From contig NZ_RPOC01000019.1 in assembly GCF_003946915.1 (NCBI RefSeq), forward strand, positions 1-64,000: a stretch of 64,000 nt of DNA, given 5' to 3'. This stretch comes from Flavobacterium ustbae (GTDB taxonomy: Bacteria; Bacteroidota; Bacteroidia; Flavobacteriales; Flavobacteriaceae). Shown here piece after piece: positions 1-7,610 of this stretch. Both the position numbers and the translations under genes were made by a program. Numbering within the stretch: the first letter of the stretch is position 1; every line of letters begins with the position of its first letter. The notes under the pieces were generated by a model. It was not told where the DNA came from and made no database searches. It was given only the letters and a program-made list of their open reading frames with translations.

Positions 1-50
1 ATATAAAATTTTTGAGAAGAACTGGAATATAGAATATATAAGTAATGCAT
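1..50 (-). CDS. GIY-YIG nuclease, second tandem copy (5' end only)
   Basis: Only the first 16 codons lie in the window; the gene continues past the left edge. These bases are identical to the start of the complete GIY-YIG gene at 142..429, offset by 379 bp. The start ATG at 50 stands in the same context, just after a terminator hairpin. Whether the rest of this copy is intact cannot be seen. Confidence 0.7.
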   Translation of the reverse strand, partial: MHYLYILYSSSSQKFY

Positions 51-73
51 TTGTGAGTATGTTGAAAAACAAA

Positions 74-97
74 AAACCCACTCGTTTGAGTGGGTTT
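74..97 (-). terminator. Duplicated tRNA-Phe terminator
   Basis: Exact copy of the hairpin at 453-476: a 10-bp stem with a 4-base loop. It lies between the tRNA 3' remnant and the partial GIY-YIG gene. On the minus strand it is followed by a T-rich tract. Confidence 0.75.
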
Positions 98-99
98 CG

Positions 100-138
100 T
101 GGTACCTCCAGTCCCGAGGCTTCGGGAGAACCAGGGAC
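100..138 (-). pseudogene. tRNA-Phe 3' fragment (T-arm and acceptor strand)
   Basis: Reading on the minus strand, the T-stem 5' side and GTTC of the T-loop (138-128) and the T-stem 3' side and acceptor strand (111-100) match tRNA-Phe. Five bases of the T-loop and stem (491-495 in the real gene) are replaced by a 16-base palindrome. There is no 5' half, so this cannot be a working tRNA. It starts three bases past the GIY-YIG stop codon, as if the tRNA 3' end were part of the mobile unit. Confidence 0.85.
112..127. repeat. 16-bp palindrome TCCCGA-N4-TCGGGA
   Basis: A perfect 6-bp inverted repeat with a 4-base loop, inserted in the T-loop of the tRNA-Phe remnant. A close relative (TCCCGAA-N2-TTCGGGA) lies at 26437-26452, which suggests a dispersed small palindromic element. 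Confidence 0.8.
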
Positions 139-141
139 GCA

Positions 142-429
142 TTATGATTTTCTTTTACTAAGAATGTCTTTTAGAATTGATGGGTCTGCTATTATTTTAT
201 TATTGAAAATTTTGCTTTTCATTTTTTTGATGAAGCTTTCAAGATATAAAGCTTCGTCTCTATTTTCACAGATAAAACTTAAAACTATTTCCCAATCTCT
301 AGCAATTTTAGTGAAAGAATTTGAATATGAATGGTTGTTGTGTTTTAATGTTCTTTCATCAATATTGCTTGTTTCGCCAATATAAAATTTTTGAGAAGAA
401 CTGGAATATAGAATATATAAGTAATGCAT
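142..429 (-). CDS. GIY-YIG family nuclease (tRNA-associated)
   Basis: A 95-residue protein made almost wholly of one GIY-YIG nuclease domain. Tyr5-Ile6-Leu7 and Tyr16-Ile17-Gly18 form the GIY and YIG strands. Arg26 and His30 lie on the following helix, and Glu64 in an ALYLE segment fits the metal-binding glutamate of the family. The start at 429 is chosen because a longer frame to 510 would run back through the terminator and the tRNA. The gene begins about 25 bases after the tRNA-Phe terminator, with no clear promoter, so expression may rely on read-through. The repeats around it suggest it moves or duplicates with the tRNA 3' end. The family is known for homing and repair endonucleases; the target of this protein is unknown. 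Confidence 0.88.
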   Translation of the reverse strand: MHYLYILYSSSSQKFYIGETSNIDERTLKHNNHSYSNSFTKIARDWEIVLSFICENRDEALYLESFIKKMKSKIFNNKIIADPSILKDILSKRKS

Positions 430-490
430 TTGTGAGTATGTTGAAAAACAAAAAACCCACTCGTTTGAGTGGGTTTCGTGGTACCTCCAG
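380..490. repeat. Direct repeat, right copy (111 bp)
   Basis: Identical partner of 1-111. Here it includes the genuine tRNA-Phe 3' end. Sequence identity stops inside the T-stem at 490/111 and resumes for 11 bases (496-506 matching 128-138) beyond the replaced T-loop. Confidence 0.93.
444..476 (-). terminator. Rho-independent terminator of tRNA-Phe
   Basis: A 10-bp perfect stem (453-462 with 467-476) and 4-base loop, followed on the minus strand by a T-rich run. It lies two bases beyond the tRNA 3' end and separates the tRNA from the GIY-YIG gene. Confidence 0.88.
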
Positions 491-551
491 GGATCGAACC
501 AGGGACACATGGATTTTCAGTCCATTGCTCTACCATCTGAGCTAAGGTACC
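479..551 (-). tRNA. tRNA-Phe (anticodon GAA)
   Basis: A 73-nt cloverleaf can be drawn: acceptor GGTACCT/AGGTACC with discriminator A, a D-arm with GCTC and GGTAGAGC, anticodon stem ATGGA/TCCAT around loop CTGAAAA (anticodon GAA), and T-loop TTCGATC. CCA is not encoded. The T-stem as drawn has a T-T opposition at positions 51 and 63. It is read leftwards, and its 3' end is followed by the terminator and the GIY-YIG unit. Confidence 0.96.
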
Positions 552-650
552 GTGCTTGTTGCGGGTGCAAATATATAATCATTTTTGGTTTGTGCAAAAC
601 ATTTTTTAGAAAAAATCAATTCGTATCTTCGCAAAAGCAAAAATAGAAAT

Positions 651-1385
651 ATGATTTTAACGGTCGATGTTGGCAATACCAGAATTAAAGCATCTGTATT
701 TGAGGATAATACTTCTCTAGAAAATTTTGTTTTTGATAAAAATGAAATCGAAAAAAAAATTGAAAAAATTTTAGAAAAATACCCAAAATGCTCCGATTTG
801 GCTGTTGCATCTGTTGGAAATATCGAAAAACAGTCGTTTTTAACATTCGAAAATAGACTGAAAGTTCATTTCTTTACTCACGAAGACATTTTTCCTTTTC
901 AAAATAAATATGCAACGCCAAAAACATTAGGAATAGACCGAATGATTTTGGCAGCAGGTGCAACATTACAATTCCCTAAACAAAATCGTTTAGTTATAGA
1001 TGCTGGAACATGCATTACCTACGATTTTATCGACGAAAAAGATAATTATTTAGGAGGAGCCATTTCTCCAGGGCTTCGTTTGAGATATGAATCGCTTCAT
1101 AATTTTACGGCCAGACTGCCGTTATTAACCTTAGAAGAACCCGATTCTTATGTAGGAAACTCTACGGCACAAGCCATACATTCTGGGGTTGTCAACGGTT
1201 TCGTCTATGAGATTGACGGTTTTATCGATGAATATCGCAAAGAGTTTTCAAATTTTATCATAATTTTAACGGGAGGTGATGCAGATTTTTTGGCTAAACG
1301 ATTAAAAAATACCATATTTGCCAATTCAAATTTCCTTCTGGAGAGTTTGAGCCAAACATATCAATATAAAATCGACAATGATTAA
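651..1385 (+). CDS. coaX: Type III pantothenate kinase
   Basis: This enzyme phosphorylates pantothenate, the first step of coenzyme A synthesis, in the cytoplasm. The 244-residue protein has the usual length of the type III family and its motifs: DVGNTRIK at the N-terminus (phosphate-binding loop), GIDRM near residue 104, DAGTCITYDF around 122-131 and GGAISPG around 140. The ATG at 651 is chosen over an upstream start at 585, which would add 22 residues unlike the family. A promoter-like TATCTTCG lies at 624-631. The 3' end overlaps the next gene by 8 bp, so the two are probably co-transcribed. Confidence 0.95.
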   Translation: MILTVDVGNTRIKASVFEDNTSLENFVFDKNEIEKKIEKILEKYPKCSDLAVASVGNIEKQSFLTFENRLKVHFFTHEDIFPFQNKYATPKTLGIDRMILAAGATLQFPKQNRLVIDAGTCITYDFIDEKDNYLGGAISPGLRLRYESLHNFTARLPLLTLEEPDSYVGNSTAQAIHSGVVNGFVYEIDGFIDEYRKEFSNFIIILTGGDADFLAKRLKNTIFANSNFLLESLSQTYQYKIDND

Positions 1386-2607
1386 AAAAGTAATACTAAG
1401 CGCTTGTTTGCTTATATCGTTCGTTTCATTCGCTCAACAAGGTACTGCTTCACCTTATTCTTTTTTCGGAATAGGAGATGTGAGATTCAAGGGAACACTT
1501 GAAAACAGATCTATGGCAGGAGTCGCAGTAGAACAGGATACGATTCACTTAAATATAGAAAACCCGGCAAGTTATGCCAGCTTAATTCAGACAACTTTTA
1601 CAGTTGGAGGAACATTTGCTACTTCTAATTTAAAAACAACTTCTCAATCAGAAAAAGCACAACGTACTACTTTTGATTATTTAGCTTTAGGAATCCCGAT
1701 GGGAAAATTTGGTGCTTCTTTTGGTTTAATACCGGTAAGTTCAGTAGGATACAAAATTCGTAATGACAATTCTGCTACAGAAGGCGCAACAAGTTCTCAG
1801 CTTGAAGGAAAAGGCGGGATAAACAAAGTGTATTTTGGTTTATCATATAAAATAATACCAGGCTGGAATATTGGAGCAGATGCACAATATAACTTTGGAA
1901 AAATTACAACCACTAGCATAGAAGCTGTTACTGGAGTTGAAAGTGGAACTGCAGAAGTTAATGCCTCTGAAGTTTCGGGTATAGCATTCAGTTTCGGAAC
2001 AATGTATCAGAAAAAGATCGATAAAAAAATGAGTATATTTTCTAGTTTAAGTTATTCTTTTGGGAGTGATTTAAATTCAGATAATACAAGAGTTATTTCG
2101 GTTCAAGGAGATTCTGATCCTTATACAGTTCCAACAGTATCGACAAAATTAAAACTTCCAAATAAATTAAGTATTGGTTTAGGTGTTGGTGAAGCTAGAA
2201 AATGGCTTGTAGGAGCCAATATGTCTTTTCAAGGAGACGGGCAGTTGGGCAACTACTATAATACCATGCCTAATGTGAGATATGAGAGTTATTCTAAATA
2301 TGCTCTTGGAGGATATTACCTTCCAAATTATTCCTCTTTTACTAGTTACTTGAGCAGAATAACTTATAGAGCAGGTTTGAAATATGAAAAAATTGGTTTG
2401 ATTGTTAATAATGAATCAATTAAAGATGTCGGAATGTCATTAGGAGCTGGAGTTCCAATTCCAGGATCGTTTTCTAATGTAAATTTCGGAATCGAATTTG
2501 GTAAACGTGGTACAACTTCGGCAGACCTAGTACAGGAAAATTATGTTAATTTTAGCGTGAGTTTCTCTTTCAATGATAAATGGTTTGTGAAGAGTAAATA
2601 CCAATAA
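1378..2607 (+). CDS. Putative outer-membrane beta-barrel protein
   Basis: A 409-residue protein with a clear Sec signal peptide (residues 1-19, ending SFAQQ). The rest is rich in alternating hydrophobic and polar residues, Gly and aromatics, as expected for an outer-membrane barrel, and ends in a strand-like FSVSFSFNDKWFVKSKYQ. It resembles OMPP1/FadL-like proteins of Bacteroidetes in general plan, but I cannot name a substrate. It overlaps coaX by 8 bp and precedes lptC by 50 bp, so it sits in an envelope-related operon. Confidence 0.7.
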   Translation: MIKKVILSACLLISFVSFAQQGTASPYSFFGIGDVRFKGTLENRSMAGVAVEQDTIHLNIENPASYASLIQTTFTVGGTFATSNLKTTSQSEKAQRTTFDYLALGIPMGKFGASFGLIPVSSVGYKIRNDNSATEGATSSQLEGKGGINKVYFGLSYKIIPGWNIGADAQYNFGKITTTSIEAVTGVESGTAEVNASEVSGIAFSFGTMYQKKIDKKMSIFSSLSYSFGSDLNSDNTRVISVQGDSDPYTVPTVSTKLKLPNKLSIGLGVGEARKWLVGANMSFQGDGQLGNYYNTMPNVRYESYSKYALGGYYLPNYSSFTSYLSRITYRAGLKYEKIGLIVNNESIKDVGMSLGAGVPIPGSFSNVNFGIEFGKRGTTSADLVQENYVNFSVSFSFNDKWFVKSKYQ

Positions 2608-2657
2608 GCAAAGTATTTTATCTTTAGAAGCTCATTACAATTTACTACATTTGGCAA

Positions 2658-3215
2658 ATGAATTTACCAAAGAGATATAGTCTGATGGTTGTCACAGTTA
2701 TTGCTGTGACACTGTTTTTTGGATGCGAAAGTAATTTTAAAGAAGTTCAGAAAATTAACTTTTCAGAATTTGTTCCTGCCAGTGATGCCGATACTGTAAA
2801 TATTAAATATACAGATTCTGGACGCATCACGGGGGTTTTGAAAAGTCCGAAAATGCTAGATTACTCTAATCTCGAATTTCCATTTACAGAATTCCCTAAA
2901 GGAATAGATGTTACCTTATACGATAAAAACCAAAAACGTACCTTTATAAAAGGCAATTATGCAGTTTCGTATAAAAATACCGGAATTATTGATTTGATAG
3001 GAAAAGTAAAAATAACTTCTGAAGCCGGACAGATTTTAGAAACAGAACAATTGTATTTCGATCAGAAAAATGAATGGTTTTATACCGAACGAAAGTTTAA
3101 ATTGACTGATAAAAAAGGTGTTTCCCATGGTCAGGGAATAGATTTTAGCAAAGATTTTAAAGTGATCAATTCGCAGCGAATAACAGGTGAAATTGAATCT
3201 AACGAAGAATTATAA
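2658..3215 (+). CDS. lptC: LPS export ABC transporter periplasmic protein LptC
   Basis: LptC bridges the inner-membrane LptBFG transporter and LptA in the lipopolysaccharide transport pathway. The 185-residue protein begins with a lipoprotein-type signal and lipobox LFFGC (Cys23), unlike the membrane-anchored E. coli protein; Bacteroidetes versions are often lipoprotein-like. The central part (about 55-160) contains the repeated short beta-strands of the LptA/LptC jelly roll. The neighbours (an outer-membrane protein, a small membrane protein and a CNNM transporter) are compatible, but no other lpt gene is in the window. Confidence 0.85.
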   Translation: MNLPKRYSLMVVTVIAVTLFFGCESNFKEVQKINFSEFVPASDADTVNIKYTDSGRITGVLKSPKMLDYSNLEFPFTEFPKGIDVTLYDKNQKRTFIKGNYAVSYKNTGIIDLIGKVKITSEAGQILETEQLYFDQKNEWFYTERKFKLTDKKGVSHGQGIDFSKDFKVINSQRITGEIESNEEL

Positions 3216-3220
3216 TTATT

Positions 3221-3415
3221 ATGGGTTATTTAAAATATACACAATACGTTTACATCCTTTTTGCTCTTTTCTTTACTTACGATGGTATAGTAAAGCTAAA
3301 TGAGGGCAATGAGAGCTATCCTTTCTATTTTGTAATTGCAGGAATGGCAATTTTTATGTTTTTCTTTAGGAGAAGATTTCTTAATAGGCATAACGATCGT
3401 AACAAAAAACAATAA
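3221..3415 (+). CDS. Small two-helix membrane protein
   Basis: A 64-residue protein with two predicted membrane helices (about 5-22 and 34-50) and a very basic C-terminal tail (RRRFLNRHNDRNKKQ). It lies 5 bp after lptC and 2 bp before the CNNM gene, so it is almost surely translated as part of this operon. I do not recognise a family. A role beside LPS export or the CNNM transporter is only a guess from position. Confidence 0.75.
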   Translation: MGYLKYTQYVYILFALFFTYDGIVKLNEGNESYPFYFVIAGMAIFMFFFRRRFLNRHNDRNKKQ

Positions 3416-3417
3416 AA

Positions 3418-4674
3418 ATGGAAATTAGTATTATAATAATCTGTTTAATACTAGCCGCCTTTTTTTCTGGGATGGAAATAGCTTTTACATCCGCCAACAA
3501 AATTTATCTCGAAATAGAAAAGAAGCAAGACGATTTCCTGTCTCGAATCTTAACAAAACTAACCGAAAATCCTTCAAAGTTTATTGCGGCCATGCTTATT
3601 GGCAATAATGTAACGTTGGTAATTTACGGTTTTTTTACGGGCGATCTAATTTTAAATTGGATAACCAATTTTGGTTTTGTTCTTTCTGATTGGTGGGATA
3701 TACTTATTCAAACTCTTCTAGCGACTTTGATCGTTTTAGTAACTTCAGAATTTTTTCCGAAAGTTTTTTTTCAAATTTACGCCAATTCGTTAATTAAAAT
3801 TCTAGCGCTTCCAGCTTATTTGTTTTACCGATTATTTTATTACATCTCTACTTTTTTTATCTGGATTGCAGATTTTGTTTTAAGTAAATTTTTTAAAACA
3901 GAAGGAAGTCAGATTCATTTGTTTAGCCGTATCGAACTTGGAAATTTTATAACAGAGCAAATGAGCGCTGTTGAAGAAGATGAGGAAGTAGATTCTGAAA
4001 TTCAGATTTTCCAGAATGCATTAGAATTCTCTGCCGTTAAAGCGCGTGATATTATGACGCCCCGCACAGAAATTGTAGACATGGATTTATTTGATACAGT
4101 AGATGATCTTAAAGCATTGTTTATAGAAACGGGCTATTCTAAAATCATAATAAGCCAGAATTCACTAGATGATATTGTTGGTTACGTTCATTCTTTTGAT
4201 CTTTTTAAAAAGCCATCAACTATAAAATCGGTTTTAATGACAGTCGAATTTGTTCCAGAAACAATTTTGATTAAAGATGTTCTGAATTTATTGATTAAAA
4301 AACGAAAAAATGTTGCCGTCGTTTTAGATGAATATGGAGGAACTTCAGGAATTATCACTATTGAAGATATTGTTGAAGAGCTTTTCGGCGAAATTGAAGA
4401 TGAACACGATTTGGATGAAGAATTGGTTGAAGAAGAAATAGGAGAAGGCAAGTATTTATTTTCGACTAGATTAGATGTTGAATACCTCAATGAAACTTAT
4501 AAATTGATGATTCCAGAAGAAGATTCTTATGGCACATTAGGTGGTTTTATCGTAAATCATACCAAAGAAATTCCGCAAAAAGGTGATAAAATCGTAATCG
4601 ACAGGTTCCATTTTTCTATTGAAGAGGCTTCAAATAAGAAAATAGAACTAGTTAAATTAAGAATTAAAGAGTGA
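3418..4674 (+). CDS. CNNM/CBS-domain (HlyC/CorC) transporter family protein
   Basis: A 418-residue inner-membrane protein. The CNNM membrane domain (about 1-190, opening with the AAFFSGMEIAFTSAN signature) is followed by a CBS pair (about 205-325, including DIMTPR and LDEYGGTSGIITIEDIVEELFGEI) and a CorC/HlyC cytoplasmic domain (about 335-415). The family includes magnesium and cobalt efflux proteins and the flavobacterial gliding protein GldE. This copy lacks gldD beside it, so I do not call it gldE. It starts 2 bp after the small membrane protein. Confidence 0.88.
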   Translation: MEISIIIICLILAAFFSGMEIAFTSANKIYLEIEKKQDDFLSRILTKLTENPSKFIAAMLIGNNVTLVIYGFFTGDLILNWITNFGFVLSDWWDILIQTLLATLIVLVTSEFFPKVFFQIYANSLIKILALPAYLFYRLFYYISTFFIWIADFVLSKFFKTEGSQIHLFSRIELGNFITEQMSAVEEDEEVDSEIQIFQNALEFSAVKARDIMTPRTEIVDMDLFDTVDDLKALFIETGYSKIIISQNSLDDIVGYVHSFDLFKKPSTIKSVLMTVEFVPETILIKDVLNLLIKKRKNVAVVLDEYGGTSGIITIEDIVEELFGEIEDEHDLDEELVEEEIGEGKYLFSTRLDVEYLNETYKLMIPEEDSYGTLGGFIVNHTKEIPQKGDKIVIDRFHFSIEEASNKKIELVKLRIKE

Positions 4675-4722
4675 TTTTTTAAATTAATGAAAAAAAAAGT
4701 TGAAAATAAAACGCTAGTTGTA

Positions 4723-4751
4723 TTGTTATTAACTAGATAATTGTATTTTCG
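4723..4751 (+). promoter_or_regulatory. Bacteroidetes-type promoter of the PpiD-like gene
   Basis: TTG at 4723-4725, an 18-bp spacer, then TATTTTCG at 4744-4751, one base away from TAnnTTTG. The predicted transcript start is about 25 bases before the ATG at 4782. Confidence 0.55.
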
Positions 4752-4781
4752 CAAACTGAATATAAAATTAACGATAATAAA

Positions 4782-6881
4782 ATGGCAGTTTTAGCAAAAA
4801 TTAGACAGCGTTCCGCTTTATTGATAGGTGTTATTGCACTTGCATTATTTGCATTTATAATACAAGATCTAATCGGTAAAGGAACATTTAGTCAAAGTTC
4901 AAAAGATGTGGGAAGTATCGACGGAAAAGATATTTCATTTGAAGACTTTAGAATTAAAGTTAGTAATGTTGAAAAGAGTGGGCAAGGTATAACTTCCACT
5001 GAAGCTGCAAACAGAGTTTGGGATCAAGAAGTTTCAATCGCTTTATTGTCAACACAATTTGAGAAATTAGGATTGAGAGTTGGTGAAAAACACATTTTAG
5101 AAGTTTTAAAATCAGATCCAAATATTGGTAAAAATCCAATGTTCTTAAACGCAGCAGGAATTTTTGATGTTGTTAAGTTTAAAGATTATTTTAAATCAAA
5201 CCCAGAAGCGGCACAATACATCTCTCAGAAAGAGAAAGATGCTGAATTGAATGCAAAGTTTCAAATCTATAATACTTTAATTAAGTCAGGACTTTACACA
5301 ACTGCTAGTGAAGGAAAATTAAAGTATGAAATGGAAGCTAATAAAGTAAGTTTTGCTTTTGCAGCAGCTCCATATTCTTCTATTAAAGATAGTGAAGTTA
5401 AAATTTCTGATGACGAGATTGTAGCTTACATGAAGAAAAACGAGAAAAAATTCAAAGCAGATGCAACTCGCGAAATTCAATACGTTTTAGTTGAAGATAA
5501 AGCTTCTAAAGAAGATGAAGCTGAAATTAAAGCTAAATTGACTTCATTATTATCTGGAAGTGTTGTTTACAACGCAAAAACTGGTAAAAACGATTCATTG
5601 CCTGGATTTAGAAATGCTACAAACATTGCTGAATTTGTAAACGCAAATTCTGATGTTCCTTACGATTCTACTTATGTTCCTAAAAATGCATTGCCAGCAG
5701 TTGATGCTGACAAATTATTCAGCTTGCCAGCTGGAGCAATTTACGGACCATACGTTTACGGAAGATATTATGCAATCTCTAAATCTCAAGGATTTAAAGC
5801 TGGTGTTAATGCAAAAGCAAGTCATATCTTAATTGGTTACGAAGGATCTCAAACTCCAAATCCAAAAGAGAAAAGAACTAAAGAAGACGCTAAAGCTAAA
5901 GCTGAAGAAATTTTAGCACAAGTTCAAGCTAATCCAGATAGTTTTATGATGTTGGCTTTTACTAGTTCTGATGATTCATCTGCACAACAAGGTGGTGATT
6001 TAGGATATTTTGGGCCAAACCAAATGGTAAAACCTTTCAATGATTTTGTATTCAGCAACGGAATTGGTAAAGTTGGTTTAGTAGAAACTCCTTTCGGATT
6101 TCATATTATCAAAATTACAGACAAACAAGACGGAATTCGTTTAGCTACAATTGCTCAAAAAATTGAACCATCTGAAGCTACTTCTGATAAAGTATTTACA
6201 TTAGCAACTAAATTTGAAATGGATGCTGCTGATAAAGATTTTAATGCTGCGGCAAAAGAATTAGGTTTAAAAGTTGCCCAGCCAGTTAATGCAAAAGCTA
6301 TGGATGAAGCATTTGGACCATTAGGAAACCAACGCAACATTGTAAGATGGGCTTTTGACAAAGAAACAAGCAAAAATGATGTTAAACGTTTTGAGATCGC
6401 AAACATCGGACACGTTATTGCGCAATATAAAGGTGAAAACAAATCAGGTTTAGTTTCTGTTGATATGGCAAGAGCTTACGTAGAGCCAATTTTGAAAAAC
6501 AAGAAAAAAGCAGAATTGTTAAAAGCTAAAATGCAAGGTTCTAGCCTTGAAGCTATCGCTAAGGCTGCAGGAGTTGCTGTTCAGCAAGCTGCAGATGTAA
6601 CGCTTGATAACCCAGTTTTACCTGGTGGAGTTGGACAAGAGCCAAGAGTTGTAGGTAATGCATTTGCTTTAGCTGCAAACAAAATTTCTGCTCCAATTGA
6701 AGGTAACACAGGTGTTTATGTAGTAATAAACATTAAAACTGTAAAAGCTCCAGCAATTGCTAATCACGCTGCTTATGTAGAGAAAGTAAAAGCTCAAAGT
6801 GCTAACGATGCAAGCAGAGTATTGCCAGCTTTGAAAAACAATGCTAAAATTGAAGATAACAGATTGCAATTTAATTACTAA
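4782..6881 (+). CDS. PpiD/SurA-type periplasmic peptidyl-prolyl isomerase
   Basis: A 699-residue membrane-anchored foldase. One N-terminal helix (about 13-32) anchors it in the inner membrane. A SurA_N-like chaperone segment follows, then a parvulin (PPIC) domain at about 340-447, running from AKASHILIGY to FGFHIIKITD with the GGDLGYFG motif. A second alpha-helical region fills the C-terminus. This order matches PpiD, which helps outer-membrane and secreted proteins fold after Sec export. It has its own promoter and a strong terminator, so it is probably a single-gene unit downstream of the lptC operon. Confidence 0.9.
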   Translation: MAVLAKIRQRSALLIGVIALALFAFIIQDLIGKGTFSQSSKDVGSIDGKDISFEDFRIKVSNVEKSGQGITSTEAANRVWDQEVSIALLSTQFEKLGLRVGEKHILEVLKSDPNIGKNPMFLNAAGIFDVVKFKDYFKSNPEAAQYISQKEKDAELNAKFQIYNTLIKSGLYTTASEGKLKYEMEANKVSFAFAAAPYSSIKDSEVKISDDEIVAYMKKNEKKFKADATREIQYVLVEDKASKEDEAEIKAKLTSLLSGSVVYNAKTGKNDSLPGFRNATNIAEFVNANSDVPYDSTYVPKNALPAVDADKLFSLPAGAIYGPYVYGRYYAISKSQGFKAGVNAKASHILIGYEGSQTPNPKEKRTKEDAKAKAEEILAQVQANPDSFMMLAFTSSDDSSAQQGGDLGYFGPNQMVKPFNDFVFSNGIGKVGLVETPFGFHIIKITDKQDGIRLATIAQKIEPSEATSDKVFTLATKFEMDAADKDFNAAAKELGLKVAQPVNAKAMDEAFGPLGNQRNIVRWAFDKETSKNDVKRFEIANIGHVIAQYKGENKSGLVSVDMARAYVEPILKNKKKAELLKAKMQGSSLEAIAKAAGVAVQQAADVTLDNPVLPGGVGQEPRVVGNAFALAANKISAPIEGNTGVYVVINIKTVKAPAIANHAAYVEKVKAQSANDASRVLPALKNNAKIEDNRLQFNY

Positions 6882-6900
6882 TATTTAGTAATTCCAATTA

Positions 6901-6940
6901 TAAAAAACCCGAAACATTTAAGATGTTTCGGGTTTTTATT
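6901..6940 (+). terminator. Terminator after the PpiD-like gene
   Basis: A 13-bp perfect stem (6905-6917 with 6923-6935) containing CCCGAAACAT, followed by a T-rich tract. It lies 20 bases after the stop codon. Confidence 0.92.
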
Positions 6941-7152
6941 TTTCTGTTTTTTTTTAAAATTGAAAACAAATTGTATTTTGTGTTAATTTTCTTAAATTAT
7001 ATAGAGATTATAGAAATTTAATTTAAAAAACTTGTGATTTTCAAATTATTACAGTTAATTTGCTCGATTTTTTCATTTTAACACTTTTTTGGCCTTCGCC
7101 GAAAATGAAAAATAATTTCCAATAAACGAACACTTTAATAATTAAACATTGA

Positions 7153-7593
7153 ATGTTTTTTACTTTCAAATTTTTTAAAAAGAAGCCAAGAGTATATACC
7201 AAAATAGAAAGTCATATTTATGGTATTATTATAGAGCTTTTAAAAGTGCCTAGCACCGACATCAATGTTGATGAATTGGGTGGAAAGTATTATTTAAGTA
7301 ATGACGAGCAGCATTTTAAAGTTACTATTTTGAGCAACGATAATGTGATTAGATTAACTAATACTCATGATTCTGTTGCCGAAAAGTACGATAAAATTTT
7401 TGTGGAAGATGTTTTAAGAGCAGTAAAAGAAGAGAAACACCGCCGAATGGAAGTGGTTTATGATTCTATTACAAACAGCATCGAAAAAATGGCAGAACGC
7501 TTGCATAATAGGCTTATAGAGTCTAATGAGCAAGAAAGCAAAGCTGTTCGTCGTTTAGAGACAAAGCACATTAGAGGCAAAAGAGCTAATTAA
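7153..7593 (+). CDS. Conserved-looking hypothetical protein
   Basis: A 146-residue protein with no signal peptide after a basic N-terminus (FKFFKKKPR). The first 80 residues look like an alpha/beta domain. Residues 85-146 are strongly charged and helical, with coiled-coil character (VYDSITNSIEKMAERLHNRLIE), and end in a very basic tail. I do not recognise the family. It stands alone between a terminator upstream and the convergent mevalonate operon 17 bp downstream. Codon use matches its neighbours, so it is probably a real gene. Confidence 0.7.
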   Translation: MFFTFKFFKKKPRVYTKIESHIYGIIIELLKVPSTDINVDELGGKYYLSNDEQHFKVTILSNDNVIRLTNTHDSVAEKYDKIFVEDVLRAVKEEKHRRMEVVYDSITNSIEKMAERLHNRLIESNEQESKAVRRLETKHIRGKRAN

Positions 7594-7610
7594 TTGTTTT
7601 GAAATTGATT

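Larger units (their letters stand above)
1..111. repeat. Direct repeat, left copy (111 bp, period 379 bp)
   Basis: Positions 1-111 match 380-490 base for base by eye. The repeat covers the first codons of the GIY-YIG gene, the spacer, the tRNA terminator hairpin and the last 12 bases of tRNA-Phe. It may extend further left, out of view. A perfect repeat of this length implies a recent tandem duplication or continued homogenisation. Confidence 0.93.

Noticed and set aside
100-138. A second tRNA-Phe gene at the left end
   Set aside because: Only the T-arm and acceptor 3' strand are present and the T-loop is replaced by a palindrome; there is no anticodon or 5' half.
430-510. An N-terminal extension of the GIY-YIG gene to 510
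   Set aside because: It would be translated from the tRNA and its terminator; the domain starts naturally at the ATG at 429.
3418-4674. Calling the CNNM/CBS gene gldE
   Set aside because: The domain order fits, but gldD is not adjacent and paralogues exist in Flavobacteria, so the gliding assignment is not supported here.
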